Translations under genes and position numbers: made by a program
Notes under the pieces: generated by a model
What the model saw: the letters and a program-made list of their open reading frames with translations, nothing else
Databases searched by the model: none
What the model was told of the DNA's origin: nothing
Shown: positions 8,507-17,607 of the stretch, in pieces
Numbering within the stretch: the first letter of the stretch is position 1
Layout: each line of letters opens with the position of its first letter
NCBI GenBank assembly: GCA_947629825.1
Contig: CANRFF010000002.1
Location: forward strand, 185,206-249,205
DNA length: 64,000 nt
Reading direction: 5' to 3'
DNA from: an uncultured Anaeroplasmataceae bacterium
Lineage (GTDB): Bacteria; Bacillota_I; Bacilli_A; Acholeplasmatales; Anaeroplasmataceae

Positions 8507-11199
8507 AAAAAATCAGAATTATTTTATTCTTTTTGATGAGCGTTCTGCTGATAAGTATCGTACCGGTTTTTTCGGCGGAAAAAGACGTTTTGGAAGCCAA
8601 GGACTATATCGACTGTACGAAAAGTGATGTTACTTCGGAAATGATTTCTTTTTTGACGGAATGTGAAAGAGCGGGGAAAAATGCTTTTTTCAATGATGGA
8701 GTCTATGCGATTCATGGGAAGATTCCTTTAAAAACAGGGGTTTCCATTCTCGGCGATCGCAACACCGTTTTTTACGGAAACGATCCGGATTATCAGGCAC
8801 ATCTTTTAGATGGTACGGCCGGTGCCGACATTCTGATACAAGATATTGTTTTCGATAATGTCAGTATTTATTTTCAACAGCCGGCTTCTACACGGTGGAC
8901 GATTCAAAGAAATGTGTTTATGAATGCCAAAAAATTGGATATTTCACAGGGCTATATCGATCCCGGGTTAGAACCGGATTCTTCGAACATGAACGGAGGT
9001 CCTTCCACGGGATACTACATTTTAAGTAAGAATAATACCGTTACCATTCAATCGAATTTGTTTTTAAGGGACAAAAACAGTTTGGGAAGAGGAATCGGCT
9101 TATACCGGACTCAAAACAGTGTGATTCAAGACAATTATTTCGGTATGTTGGAAGACGTGGATCAAAGTATGGTGTCTTTGACGACGAAAAATTTAAAAGC
9201 CAAAGCCCTTCCTCGTTGTGATACTTCATCGAATCAAGGCTATTTTATGACAGGGATCAATGTGATTAACGGAGATCAGAATACTTTGATTTACAAGAAT
9301 TTCTTTTCGTTCAACAAAGATCTCTGCGAAGGCGGGTATGAAGACCAAAGCCAGAAGACGTTGGGATATCACCGGGATCATTTGATTTACGCCAAAGAAT
9401 TTTCCGGGTTGCAGATCATCGCAAATTATTTCAAAGGTCAAAACAAAAATGCAGACGGCGGAGTCAAATGCCGGAACGGCAATGATCTGGTGGTTTATAA
9501 AAATATTTTCGAAGATTCGTTGTTGTTGTTGTATGTTCAGGATTCCGGTACGAAAAATGATTTGAAAAATGTATTTGTGTGTCAAAATATCTTTTTGAAT
9601 CAGGACTATACCAACGAGTCGATTTCGGTCAATGACAAAACGAAATTTCTGACTTGCGAGTATCTGATCTTGTTGATGAATTATGTGGAAAATGCCGAAT
9701 TGGAAAATATCACGATTTCTCAAAATACCTTTTATTCTTTCGGACTCTCCAACGAAAAAATCGTACTGGATTACACGAATAAAACAACGAAAGATACGAA
9801 TTTGACCATTGAGGAAAACTTCAATTTGTCGGGACAAAAAGGATTTTTGAAAATATTGAATATGCCGGGCAGGACGCCTTCGGAACAACGGGAAGATTTT
9901 AAAAAAGGAACGAAATATGAAAAATCTTTATCACAGGAATTTTTGGATTTATCGGTGGATTCGTTTCTTCCGAATGCAGAAATTCCGTTTAAAATCGTTG
10001 ATCAAAGAATCGTTGTCGATCATACCGATATTTATTTGAACGGGATCCGCTATAACGCTTCACCACTGTCGAAGAATCAGCGGTATCATCTGTTCTTTTC
10101 ACAAGAAACCGAAATTGATATTTTTGCGGAAACGCAATCGAAAAGAATTCCTTCGTATCGGTATGGAGAAAAAGAATTCAGTGTCGAGGTTCCGTCGGAA
10201 AAAGAAATCCGGATTTCTTCTCAAGAACAGTGGTTGGATTTGGCGGAATGGATTGAAAATATCGGATATTACGAATTGTCTTGTGCCAATCACCTCGTAG
10301 AAGGGACAAAACTGCACTTGAGCGGAACCAATGAGACCGTAGATGTTTCCGTCGGCGGATTTCCGTTGAAACTGAAGATTGTCTGTGAAACTCTTTTAAA
10401 TGATTTTACGGCATCCTCTTCATCGGTGGTATTATCGGAAGGGGGAAGACTTTCCCTCGATTATGAGGAAGGATCGAAAGCCGATTTCACTTTCGAATAT
10501 GATCCTTCGGCACTCAAAATCGATTCGGACACTTTGGAAATCAAGGCGTTCAAAGTCGGAACGTTTTTCGTTCGTGTCACAGAACGATTCAGTCAGATTT
10601 CCAAAACGATTCCGATTACGGTTTTACCCAACGACATAGATTATGAACTATCGGTCGAACAACCGAAAGTTTTCGAACGATTTGCCATTACGGTCAAAAT
10701 CAACGGAAAGGTTTCCACAAACTATAAGGTACTGGGCTTACAAAAAGAAGGAGATTTGTTTTATGCTACGCAGATTTCGACCCAAGCCTATATCGTCGAT
10801 TTGATGGATGAGACCAATCAAATTCCCATTTCGTTGAATCTTCGTCATTATTATGATTTTTCCTGTGATTCGAACATCGAAATGCATGTGGGTGATGCCC
10901 AAATGATTACTTATACCCTTCAGACTTCGGATCCGGAACCGAAATTGCAATTTCAATATGACGGTGAACTTATCGAAGTAGATGAAACGGGACGGATTGT
11001 GGCACTCAAAGAAGGAGAAACAACATTGAAAATTGTCTTAAAGAACGGACAAAATTATACGATAAATGTTAAAATTGTTCCTAAAACGACAAATTTTCTC
11101 TATATTTTTCTACCAATTTCCATTGTTTTTGTTATAATATTAAGTATAGTAAGTGTCATTTTAGTGAAAAAGTTTGGAAAAGGGAAGAAGAAAATATGA
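8503..11199 (+). CDS. Secreted, membrane-anchored parallel beta-helix protein, candidate polysaccharide lyase
   Basis: An 898-residue protein with a signal peptide (MKKIRIILFFLMSVLLISIV, cleavage near FSA), then repeated beta-helix rungs with Asn/Phe ladders (for example VTIQSNLFLRD, NTLIYKNFFSF, VVYKNIF) over about residues 60-440. A segment DGGVKCRNGNDLVVYKN near 316 recalls PL6/chondroitinase B-type lyases, where a Lys and an Arg are catalytic; this link is tentative. Ig-like BIG2 domains follow (about 640-715 and 790-860), then a membrane helix (about 864-885) and the tail KKFGKGKKKI. It shares architecture with the other surface proteins at the start of the window. Start and stop both overlap their neighbours as ATGA, fixing the start and supporting one operon. 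It could be a binding protein rather than an enzyme. Confidence 0.68.
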   Translation: MKKIRIILFFLMSVLLISIVPVFSAEKDVLEAKDYIDCTKSDVTSEMISFLTECERAGKNAFFNDGVYAIHGKIPLKTGVSILGDRNTVFYGNDPDYQAHLLDGTAGADILIQDIVFDNVSIYFQQPASTRWTIQRNVFMNAKKLDISQGYIDPGLEPDSSNMNGGPSTGYYILSKNNTVTIQSNLFLRDKNSLGRGIGLYRTQNSVIQDNYFGMLEDVDQSMVSLTTKNLKAKALPRCDTSSNQGYFMTGINVINGDQNTLIYKNFFSFNKDLCEGGYEDQSQKTLGYHRDHLIYAKEFSGLQIIANYFKGQNKNADGGVKCRNGNDLVVYKNIFEDSLLLLYVQDSGTKNDLKNVFVCQNIFLNQDYTNESISVNDKTKFLTCEYLILLMNYVENAELENITISQNTFYSFGLSNEKIVLDYTNKTTKDTNLTIEENFNLSGQKGFLKILNMPGRTPSEQREDFKKGTKYEKSLSQEFLDLSVDSFLPNAEIPFKIVDQRIVVDHTDIYLNGIRYNASPLSKNQRYHLFFSQETEIDIFAETQSKRIPSYRYGEKEFSVEVPSEKEIRISSQEQWLDLAEWIENIGYYELSCANHLVEGTKLHLSGTNETVDVSVGGFPLKLKIVCETLLNDFTASSSSVVLSEGGRLSLDYEEGSKADFTFEYDPSALKIDSDTLEIKAFKVGTFFVRVTERFSQISKTIPITVLPNDIDYELSVEQPKVFERFAITVKINGKVSTNYKVLGLQKEGDLFYATQISTQAYIVDLMDETNQIPISLNLRHYYDFSCDSNIEMHVGDAQMITYTLQTSDPEPKLQFQYDGELIEVDETGRIVALKEGETTLKIVLKNGQNYTINVKIVPKTTNFLYIFLPISIVFVIILSIVSVILVKKFGKGKKKI

Positions 11200-12014
11200 A
11201 GGTCAATCAAAAAAATTTAGATGATTTAATCAACAGAAACCATGTTTTATTATCTAAAACGGAAAGAATCATTCATCAATATGTCATTGAACATCCGGAA
11301 CAAATCGTGTACGAATCCGTACGCAGTCTATCCGATAAGTTGCATATTGGAGAGGCTACGGTTGTCCGGTATTTCAAAAAATTGGGATATTCCAATTTCA
11401 TCCTTTTCAAAATGGGCGTTTACAACGCTTTTGAAGATTTACGAATCCAAACGGACACGCCGTTTATTGACAACATTACCAAAAATATGAAAGATGTGCT
11501 GGATAAAACGAAATCTTTGATCAACCGGGAACAGTTGGAACTGGCAACCAAATACATTTTGGAGGCCAGACAAGTCTTGATTGCCGGAATGGGAATCAGT
11601 CATACCACGGCACTGGATATGTTCAGTAAATTGTTACGGGTGGGCGTCAATTCGGTCGTAGTGAATGACAGTCATTTTTCTTATATGTATACGGCCGTTT
11701 TGGATAAAAACACGTGTATTATCATTTATTCTTTCAGCGGAGAAACGGAAGAAATGATCAAATTGGCGGAAAACTGCAAAGAACGCGGAATTAAGACCAT
11801 TGTCGTTTCCAATTATACCAATTCCACACTTTGTCATTTGTCGGATGTTTTTCTGCAAACCAGCGGTTTCGATAACGAAACCAATGGTGGTTTTTTCAGT
11901 TCCAAAATCAGCCAGATCTATGTCAGTGACTGTTTGGTGACCAATTGTGCTCTGAAAAATAAAACCAAGACCAAAAAATTCAATCAATTGATTACAAATT
12001 CAGTTTTAAAATAA
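11196..12014 (+). CDS. RpiR/MurR-family transcriptional regulator (HTH plus SIS domain)
   Basis: A 272-residue regulator. The N-terminal winged-helix of the RpiR type is visible (LSKTERIIHQYVIEHPEQIV, then the recognition part IGEATVVRYFKKLGYSNF, residues about 18-75). A SIS sugar-phosphate isomerase-like domain follows (about 110-250, with VLIAGMGISHTTALDM and IIYSFSGETEEMIKLAE). Proteins of this type sense phosphosugars; GlcNAc-6-P or a related amino sugar phosphate is the natural candidate because nagB and nagA follow. The gene overlaps the beta-helix gene by four bases (ATGA) and lies inside the operon, so it probably autoregulates. No operator could be located because the operon promoter lies to the left of the window. 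Confidence 0.85.
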   Translation: MKVNQKNLDDLINRNHVLLSKTERIIHQYVIEHPEQIVYESVRSLSDKLHIGEATVVRYFKKLGYSNFILFKMGVYNAFEDLRIQTDTPFIDNITKNMKDVLDKTKSLINREQLELATKYILEARQVLIAGMGISHTTALDMFSKLLRVGVNSVVVNDSHFSYMYTAVLDKNTCIIIYSFSGETEEMIKLAENCKERGIKTIVVSNYTNSTLCHLSDVFLQTSGFDNETNGGFFSSKISQIYVSDCLVTNCALKNKTKTKKFNQLITNSVLK

Positions 12015-12022
12015 GGAGATTT

Positions 12023-12883
12023 ATGTACCACATACAAAACGAAATGTTTTGTTTGGATATTTCGGAAATCGGTGCGGAAATCGTTAATTTAAGAATCAAT
12101 CAGATCAATATTTTATGGCATAAAAACGAACTTTGGGATCATCAAAGTCCCATTTTGTTTCCGATTATCGGCTCTTTGAAAGACGATCATTATATTTATG
12201 AAGGAAAAAAATATACGATTCCGATGCATGGATTTATGATGACTTGTTGTTTTACGACCGACCGGATCACCGATCATTCGATTCGCTTGTCAACACGCTA
12301 TACGAACGATACTTTGAAAATGTATCCATTTAAATATGAATTTCATATTACCTATCGCTTGGAAAAAAACACGTTGAAAATTTTTTTCGAAGTGATCAAT
12401 CTGGATCAGAAAGAAATGTATTTTTCTTTGGGGATTCATCCCGGATTCGACTATCAGGGGTTGAAAACGTTGTTGGGAGAAAACTTTGAACTTTCTTTTT
12501 CTCCGAAAAACGTTCAATCCGTTGATTTCGATCCTTCCTATGTCAAGGACGTCCGGGAAGAAGATATTTCGAGAAAAACATTAAAAGATTTGTCTTTGGA
12601 ATTGTCTCGGAAAAAAACGCTTTGTTATCGCGGATTGCAGAATATCGAATTGAAATTTCAAACAAAAACTTTAAAAATTCAAAATGGTATGCCGTATATG
12701 GCATTTTGGCAAAAAAATCCGGATCAACCTGAATTTTTATGTATTGAATCCTGGTGGGGACTTCCGGATGAACATACCACCAATCATCAGCTTTGCGAAA
12801 AACCGTATCTGCAAAAATTGGAAAGCCAAAAAAAATTTCAAACAAAAATCGAAATCAGTTTTAATGAAGAGGCAAAATCATGA
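12023..12883 (+). CDS. Aldose 1-epimerase-like protein (LacX/GalM superfamily)
   Basis: A 286-residue protein of the galactose mutarotase fold. Visible landmarks are ILFPIIGSLKDD, MHGFMM with a family His, SLGIHPGFDY with the second expected His, and CIESWWGLPDE near the C-terminus. The family interconverts alpha and beta anomers of free or phosphorylated sugars. It is preceded by AAGGAG eight bases from the stop of the regulator gene, and its stop overlaps the nagB start as ATGA, so it belongs to the amino-sugar part of the operon. A role in anomerising sugars released by the lyases or glycosidases is inferred. The precise substrate is not readable from sequence. Confidence 0.8.
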   Translation: MYHIQNEMFCLDISEIGAEIVNLRINQINILWHKNELWDHQSPILFPIIGSLKDDHYIYEGKKYTIPMHGFMMTCCFTTDRITDHSIRLSTRYTNDTLKMYPFKYEFHITYRLEKNTLKIFFEVINLDQKEMYFSLGIHPGFDYQGLKTLLGENFELSFSPKNVQSVDFDPSYVKDVREEDISRKTLKDLSLELSRKKTLCYRGLQNIELKFQTKTLKIQNGMPYMAFWQKNPDQPEFLCIESWWGLPDEHTTNHQLCEKPYLQKLESQKKFQTKIEISFNEEAKS

Positions 12884-13605
12884 AAATAATAAAATGTAAA
12901 GATGCTTTGGAAGTTGCGAAAGAAGCGGCGGAGTTGTTTGAACGGGAAATCCGGAAAAATCCGCACTTGGTTTTGGGACTTGCCACCGGCTCATCGCCGA
13001 TCGGAATCTATGATCAATGGATTGCCGATGTGCGAAATAAAAAAATATCTTTTCAAAATGTCACGACATTCAATTTGGACGAATATGTCGGATTAGATCA
13101 GAATCACCCGCAGAGTTACTATTATTTCATGCAAGAACATCTGTTTCGGCATATTGATCTGCCCCAAGACCATATTCATATTCCGTATGCCCAAAAAAAT
13201 CATTTGAAAAAATCGTGTAAATCCTATTCCGAGGCTTTGGAACAGACCCCCATCGATCTTCAGTTGTTGGGAATCGGCGCCAACGGGCATATCGGATTTA
13301 ACGAACCGGGGACTTCTTTTAAACAAAAAACGTTTATCGTCAATCTGACGGAACAGACCCGTAAAGACAATCAGCGGTTTTTTACCGATTTGTCGGAAGT
13401 TCCTCATCAGGCAATTACGATGGGAATTGCCGAAATATTGAAAGCCAAGAAGATTGTCTTGGTCGCAACCGGAAAAAATAAAGCCGACGCCGTACGCAAA
13501 TTATTATCGGAAGAAGTAACGACCGACTTTCCGGCCAGTGCTTTGCATCAGCACCCCGATGTGACTGTTTTTGTGGATGAAGATGCAATGGTGCTTTCTT
13601 CATAG
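12880..13605 (+). CDS. nagB: Glucosamine-6-phosphate deaminase NagB
   Basis: A 241-residue enzyme of normal length for Bacillota NagB. It converts glucosamine-6-phosphate to fructose-6-phosphate and ammonia, feeding glycolysis. Family motifs are clear: LATGSSPIGIYDQW (phosphosugar loop), FNLDEYVGLDQNHPQSYYYF, and GIGANGHIGFNEPG containing the active-site region. The start overlaps the stop of the epimerase-like gene by four bases. nagA follows after an 11-base gap with its own GAGAGGG site. Together with nagA and the ROK kinase this gives a complete route from GlcNAc to fructose-6-phosphate, fitting hyaluronan or heparan breakdown. Confidence 0.95.
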   Translation: MKIIKCKDALEVAKEAAELFEREIRKNPHLVLGLATGSSPIGIYDQWIADVRNKKISFQNVTTFNLDEYVGLDQNHPQSYYYFMQEHLFRHIDLPQDHIHIPYAQKNHLKKSCKSYSEALEQTPIDLQLLGIGANGHIGFNEPGTSFKQKTFIVNLTEQTRKDNQRFFTDLSEVPHQAITMGIAEILKAKKIVLVATGKNKADAVRKLLSEEVTTDFPASALHQHPDVTVFVDEDAMVLSS

Positions 13606-13616
13606 AGAGGGATTTT

Positions 13617-14774
13617 ATGAACTTGAAAGGATTTCGACAAACCAGAATTTATGTGGAAGGACAAGGGATTATTGAAACCGGTCTTGCCATATCGGATGGG
13701 AAAATATCAAAGATTGAAAATGCGATTGCCGAAGAAGAATATTTATGTTTGCCACCGAATTTGATGGTGGTTCCGGGTTTTATTGACAAGCATTTTCACG
13801 GTGCCGTCGGAGTGGACGTGATGACCGGAAACGTCGACCAAATTCAACGGATGCTTACGGCACTGGCCAAAGAAGGTATTACCGGTTGTCTTGCGACGAC
13901 GATGACAGTTCCGCTTTCTCAACTGCAAAAAGCCATCGGGATTTTATCCGACATCATCGAACATCCGCAAAACGGCGTTCGGATTTTGGGAATTCATCTG
14001 GAAGGGCCTTTTATCAGCGCAAAAGAGGCCGGCGCTCAATTAAAAACGGCAATTTTACCTTGCGATGTCGACATATTTGAAAAATTGAACGAAAGACATC
14101 ATATATTACAAGTTACTTTGGCTTGTGAAGAACAAGCGGACGGATTGATTCGCCATTTGCACCGTCAAGGAATTGTGGTTTCTTTGGGGCATAGCGATTG
14201 TACTTACGAACAAGGCCGTATTGCCGTGAAACTCGGAGCGTCTTCGGTTACTCACACTTTCAATGCGATGAGACCTTTTCATCATCGGGAAGTCGGGCTT
14301 GCGGGACTGGCACTGGTTGAACCTGCGCTGAACTGCGAACTGATTTGCGATCGGATTCATGTTTCCGATCCGGCCATTCGGTTGTTGTATCGAATGAAAA
14401 CCGCCAAGGGGATTTGCTTGATTACAGATTCGATGGAAGCCAAACAGTTGACCGACGGCGAATATCGGTTGGGCGGTCAGAACGTATCGGTTTCCGGATC
14501 AAAAGCCTGTCTGGCGGATGGAACGCTCGCCGGGTCGGTACTAAAAATGAATGAAGCGATTCGCAATTTCAAAGAAGTCACTCATTGTCCTTTGACCGAA
14601 GCGATCGATTGTGCAACGATTCAACCGGCCGAAGTTTTGAAACTCGATGCCGTAAAAGGAAGTATTGCGGTCGGAAAAGATGCGGATTTTACGGTGATTG
14701 ATGAAAATTTGAATGTGTATATGACCATCGTCGGCGGCAAGATTGTTTATGACGGGAGATTAAAGATCAAATGA
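13617..14774 (+). CDS. nagA: N-acetylglucosamine-6-phosphate deacetylase NagA
   Basis: A 385-residue amidohydrolase that removes acetate from GlcNAc-6-phosphate to give the NagB substrate. Metal and catalytic landmarks are KHFHG (an HxH pair), HLEGPF, LGHS, THTFNAM and LITDSME with the expected catalytic Asp. The position before the HxH is Lys where Asp or Val is common, and ICDRIHV replaces the more usual DGxH-type stretch; both look tolerable. The last bases overlap the ROK kinase start as ATGA. Position directly after nagB and before a sugar kinase supports function in amino-sugar catabolism rather than cell-wall recycling alone. Confidence 0.93.
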   Translation: MNLKGFRQTRIYVEGQGIIETGLAISDGKISKIENAIAEEEYLCLPPNLMVVPGFIDKHFHGAVGVDVMTGNVDQIQRMLTALAKEGITGCLATTMTVPLSQLQKAIGILSDIIEHPQNGVRILGIHLEGPFISAKEAGAQLKTAILPCDVDIFEKLNERHHILQVTLACEEQADGLIRHLHRQGIVVSLGHSDCTYEQGRIAVKLGASSVTHTFNAMRPFHHREVGLAGLALVEPALNCELICDRIHVSDPAIRLLYRMKTAKGICLITDSMEAKQLTDGEYRLGGQNVSVSGSKACLADGTLAGSVLKMNEAIRNFKEVTHCPLTEAIDCATIQPAEVLKLDAVKGSIAVGKDADFTVIDENLNVYMTIVGGKIVYDGRLKIK

Positions 14775-15697
14775 GATATCTATTCGGAATTGATATCGGT
14801 GGGACTTCCGTCAAGATCGGTTTTTTCTCGGAAAACACGGAATTATTGGAAGAATGGAGTATGCCTACCGTTCTGTCACATTTGATTGCGGAGATTTGTG
14901 GAAACATCCGTACCTTTCTAAAAGAAAGAAAGGTGGAATTTTGTGATATTCTGGGAATCGGTATCGGTGTTTGCGGTATCGTGAAAGATGGTATCGTCTT
15001 GCGTTCGGTAAATTTGGGTTGGGAAAATGTCGATGTCATTTCCGAATTTCAATCCGAACTCGGAAGCGCAATCGATATGGTGTTATTAAATGATGCGAAT
15101 GCAGCGACAATCGCCGAATTTTCGGTTTTGCGGAATCAGTATTCCAATATGGTATTTTTGACCCTCGGAACCGGCGTCGGCGGAGGAATGGTTCTCAATG
15201 GTCAACTGCTTGAAGGAGCCAACGGCAAATGCGGGGAATTCGGTCATTTGAAAGTAGATGACAAATATCGCGAAGTTTGTTCTTGCGGAAAGATCGGTTG
15301 TTTGGAAACCATTGTATCGATTCGCGGACTGAAACGCTTGGCTCTTCATTATCAGAAGATCTTGCCGACAAAATTATCTTTTGATCGGTTGACTCCGAAA
15401 AGTATTTTCGATGCCGCTCGCAAAAAAGATGTTCTGGCGGCAAGAGTGGTGACGGAAGCGGCAGATGCTTTGGCCACCGCCATGGTGATGATTTCCGATA
15501 TCGTCGATCCGGAAGTATTCGTTTTGGGCGGAGGAATCAGTCAAGCGGGGTCGGTTTTATTAAAGGCAGTTAAAGATGCCTATTTCCGAAAAACTTCAAA
15601 AAATTCAAACACCGAAATTTTATTGTCGGTTTTTAAAAACAAAGCGGGAATTTACGGGGCCGCACAACAATTACAGAAAAAAACAGGAGGTAAGTAA
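14771..15697 (+). CDS. ROK-family sugar kinase, probable GlcNAc/glucose kinase
   Basis: A 308-residue ROK kinase. The N-terminal ATP/phosphate motif is [15 protein letters not shown], the catalytic Asp is in [13 protein letters not shown], and the ROK signature [20 protein letters not shown] is followed by GEFGHLKV and the zinc-binding [10 protein letters not shown]. It phosphorylates a hexose or N-acetylhexosamine at the 6-hydroxyl. Because it overlaps nagA by four bases (ATGA) and sits with nagB, N-acetylglucosamine is the most likely substrate, which makes sense if sugars enter by an ABC transporter rather than a PTS. The MsmX-type ATPase gene starts one base after its stop. Confidence 0.87.
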   Translation: MRYLFGIDIGGTSVKIGFFSENTELLEEWSMPTVLSHLIAEICGNIRTFLKERKVEFCDILGIGIGVCGIVKDGIVLRSVNLGWENVDVISEFQSELGSAIDMVLLNDANAATIAEFSVLRNQYSNMVFLTLGTGVGGGMVLNGQLLEGANGKCGEFGHLKVDDKYREVCSCGKIGCLETIVSIRGLKRLALHYQKILPTKLSFDRLTPKSIFDAARKKDVLAARVVTEAADALATAMVMISDIVDPEVFVLGGGISQAGSVLLKAVKDAYFRKTSKNSNTEILLSVFKNKAGIYGAAQQLQKKTGGK

Positions 15698-15698
15698 A

Positions 15699-16799
15699 AT
15701 GGCAAATGTCAGTTTGAAAAATATCAATAAAGTTTACGCCAACGGAGTACAGGCGGTTTACGATTTTAATTTGGAAATCCGGGATAAAGAATTTATTGTT
15801 TTGGTAGGACCTTCCGGTTGCGGAAAATCCACGACCTTGAGAATGATTGCCGGTTTGGAAGAAATCACATCGGGAGATTTATATATCGACGGAGAAAGAA
15901 TGAATGAAGTACCGGCCAAAGATCGGGGAATCGCCATGGTATTTCAATCGTATGCCCTTTATCCGCAAATGACGGTTTATGACAATATGGCTTTCGGATT
16001 GAAGTTGAGAAAATTATCCAAAATGGAAATCCGTCAGCGAATCGAAAATGTGGCAAAAATTCTTGGGTTGGAAAGTTTGTTGAACCGAAAACCGAAAGCT
16101 TTATCCGGCGGACAACGTCAAAGAGTGGCGTTGGGTCGGGCAATTGTTCGGGACGCAAAAGTATTTTTATTCGATGAACCTCTGTCCAATCTGGATGCGA
16201 AGTTGAGAGTACAGATGCGGACGGAAATTGCGAGAATTCATAAGAATATCGGAGCCACATCGGTCTATGTGACCCACGATCAGATCGAAGCGATGACTAT
16301 GGCTTCCCGAATTGTCGTGATGAAAGACGGGTATATTCAGCAGATCGGAACTCCCGAAGAAATTTATGATCATCCGGCCAATGTTTTCGTCGGAAGTTTT
16401 ATCGGGACGCCGTCAATGGGCTTTTTAAAAGGAACGGTGCTTGATGACGGAACTTTCGAAACGGAACATCACGAATATCGTTTCAAAATCGCAGAGGATC
16501 ATTTTGAAATTTTAAAAGAAAAGGATGCTTTAAATCGTCCGCTTCTTATGGGAATCCGTCCGGAAAATATTCATTATTGCCCGTCATCGGAAGATTATAC
16601 TTTGGAATCGTCGATTTCGTTTTGCGAAATGTTGGGACATCAAACGAACGTATATTTCAAAGTAGAAGAAACTCAGTTGGCTTGTGTTCTGGATACCCGG
16701 ATCGCTTTTGCGGAAAATCAACAAGTCCAATGGCTGTTCGATTTGAAACGGCTCCATTATTTCGATCTGGAAACCGAAAAAAATCTCATCGAGTCGTAA
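15699..16799 (+). CDS. MsmX/UgpC-family ABC transporter ATPase (operon copy)
   Basis: A 366-residue sugar ABC transporter ATPase. The ATG at 15699 was chosen over a longer open frame because it has AGGAGGT upstream and matches the family start [19 protein letters not shown]. Walker A is GPSGCGKST, the Q-loop is [10 protein letters not shown], the signature is [17 protein letters not shown], Walker B is [16 protein letters not shown] and the switch His is in [16 protein letters not shown]-terminal regulatory beta-domain of the MalK type follows. Such ATPases serve several carbohydrate importers; here the partner should be the transporter using the lipoprotein at 4933. It is the last gene of the operon and is followed by a terminator. 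A closely similar second copy lies at 22880. Confidence 0.93.
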   Translation: MANVSLKNINKVYANGVQAVYDFNLEIRDKEFIVLVGPSGCGKSTTLRMIAGLEEITSGDLYIDGERMNEVPAKDRGIAMVFQSYALYPQMTVYDNMAFGLKLRKLSKMEIRQRIENVAKILGLESLLNRKPKALSGGQRQRVALGRAIVRDAKVFLFDEPLSNLDAKLRVQMRTEIARIHKNIGATSVYVTHDQIEAMTMASRIVVMKDGYIQQIGTPEEIYDHPANVFVGSFIGTPSMGFLKGTVLDDGTFETEHHEYRFKIAEDHFEILKEKDALNRPLLMGIRPENIHYCPSSEDYTLESSISFCEMLGHQTNVYFKVEETQLACVLDTRIAFAENQQVQWLFDLKRLHYFDLETEKNLIES

Positions 16800-16826
16800 A
16801 TCTCCTTATCCGTAAGGAGATTTTTT
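16799..16826 (+). terminator. Rho-independent terminator of the glycosaminoglycan operon
   Basis: A ten-base stem AATCTCCTTA / TAAGGAGATT with a four-base loop is followed by a run of six T. It begins inside the stop codon of the MsmX-like gene and closes the operon that spans the left end of the window. Confidence 0.9.
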
Positions 16827-16884
16827 ATTTCCTTAGAATAATTTCTTTGTCGAATTTCATATATTATTGTAGGCTGGTGATAAT

Positions 16885-17607
16885 ATTTTTACCGAGATCA
16901 ATGGACTTCACCTGCATTATGAGGCAGAAGGAGAAGGCAAAAAGATCATTTTACTTCATGGATGGGGAGCCTCTTTAAAGACGTTTGACAAATTGACGAT
17001 TCCATTGGAAGAACACTTTCGGATCTATCGGCTGGATCTTCCGGGATTTGGGGAAAGCAATATCGAAATTCCATTGACGGTGGAAGAAGTAAGCGAAATT
17101 TTACATGGATTCGTTTTGAAAATGGAAATCGACAAACCGATTTTGCTGGGACATTCTTACGGAGGACGGGTGGCAATCTGTTATGCCGCCAAATATCCTG
17201 TCGAAAAATTGATTCTGGTTTCTTCGGCCGGAGTAAAAAAACGATTGAAATTTTCGAAGCGGTTCAAAGTAAAACTCTATAAGATTTTGAAAAAATGTCA
17301 TATCACTTTGAAAATGGGGTCTTCCGATTATCAACAAGCGGATGATGTCAAAAAGAAAATGCTCGTTCAGGCGGTCAATACGGATTTGCAGGAACAGATG
17401 AAGAAAATTACGGCGCCGACATTACTGTTGTATGGATCGGAAGATCGGGTTACCGATTTGACCATTGCCCAAACGATCCGAAAAAGAATCGCTCATTCGA
17501 CACTGATTATTTTGGAAGGATGCGGACACTTTCCGTATCTGGAACGTCCGAGTTATTTTTCTTTGATCTTAATGAGTTTTTTGATTGGTGATTCCCATGG
17601 TGTATAG
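16885..17607 (+). CDS. Alpha/beta hydrolase with an uncertain start
   Basis: About 240 residues of a compact alpha/beta hydrolase: oxyanion-loop motif LHGWGAS, LDLPGFGESN, nucleophile elbow LGHSYGG, an acid in LYGSEDRV, and the catalytic His in EGCGHFPYLERP. The coding frame extends upstream of the first ATG (16993) to include TEINGLHLHYEAEGEG, which is typical of the family, but this frame has no ATG, GTG or TTG behind the ribosome binding site. A GTG at 16877 sits one base out of frame, across a run of five T; one extra T would join it to the gene. The start given is an in-frame ATT. Either ATT initiation, a real frameshift or a sequence error explains this. It overlaps the Mur ligase gene by 11 bases. 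Confidence 0.72.
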   Translation: MFTEINGLHLHYEAEGEGKKIILLHGWGASLKTFDKLTIPLEEHFRIYRLDLPGFGESNIEIPLTVEEVSEILHGFVLKMEIDKPILLGHSYGGRVAICYAAKYPVEKLILVSSAGVKKRLKFSKRFKVKLYKILKKCHITLKMGSSDYQQADDVKKKMLVQAVNTDLQEQMKKITAPTLLLYGSEDRVTDLTIAQTIRKRIAHSTLIILEGCGHFPYLERPSYFSLILMSFLIGDSHGV

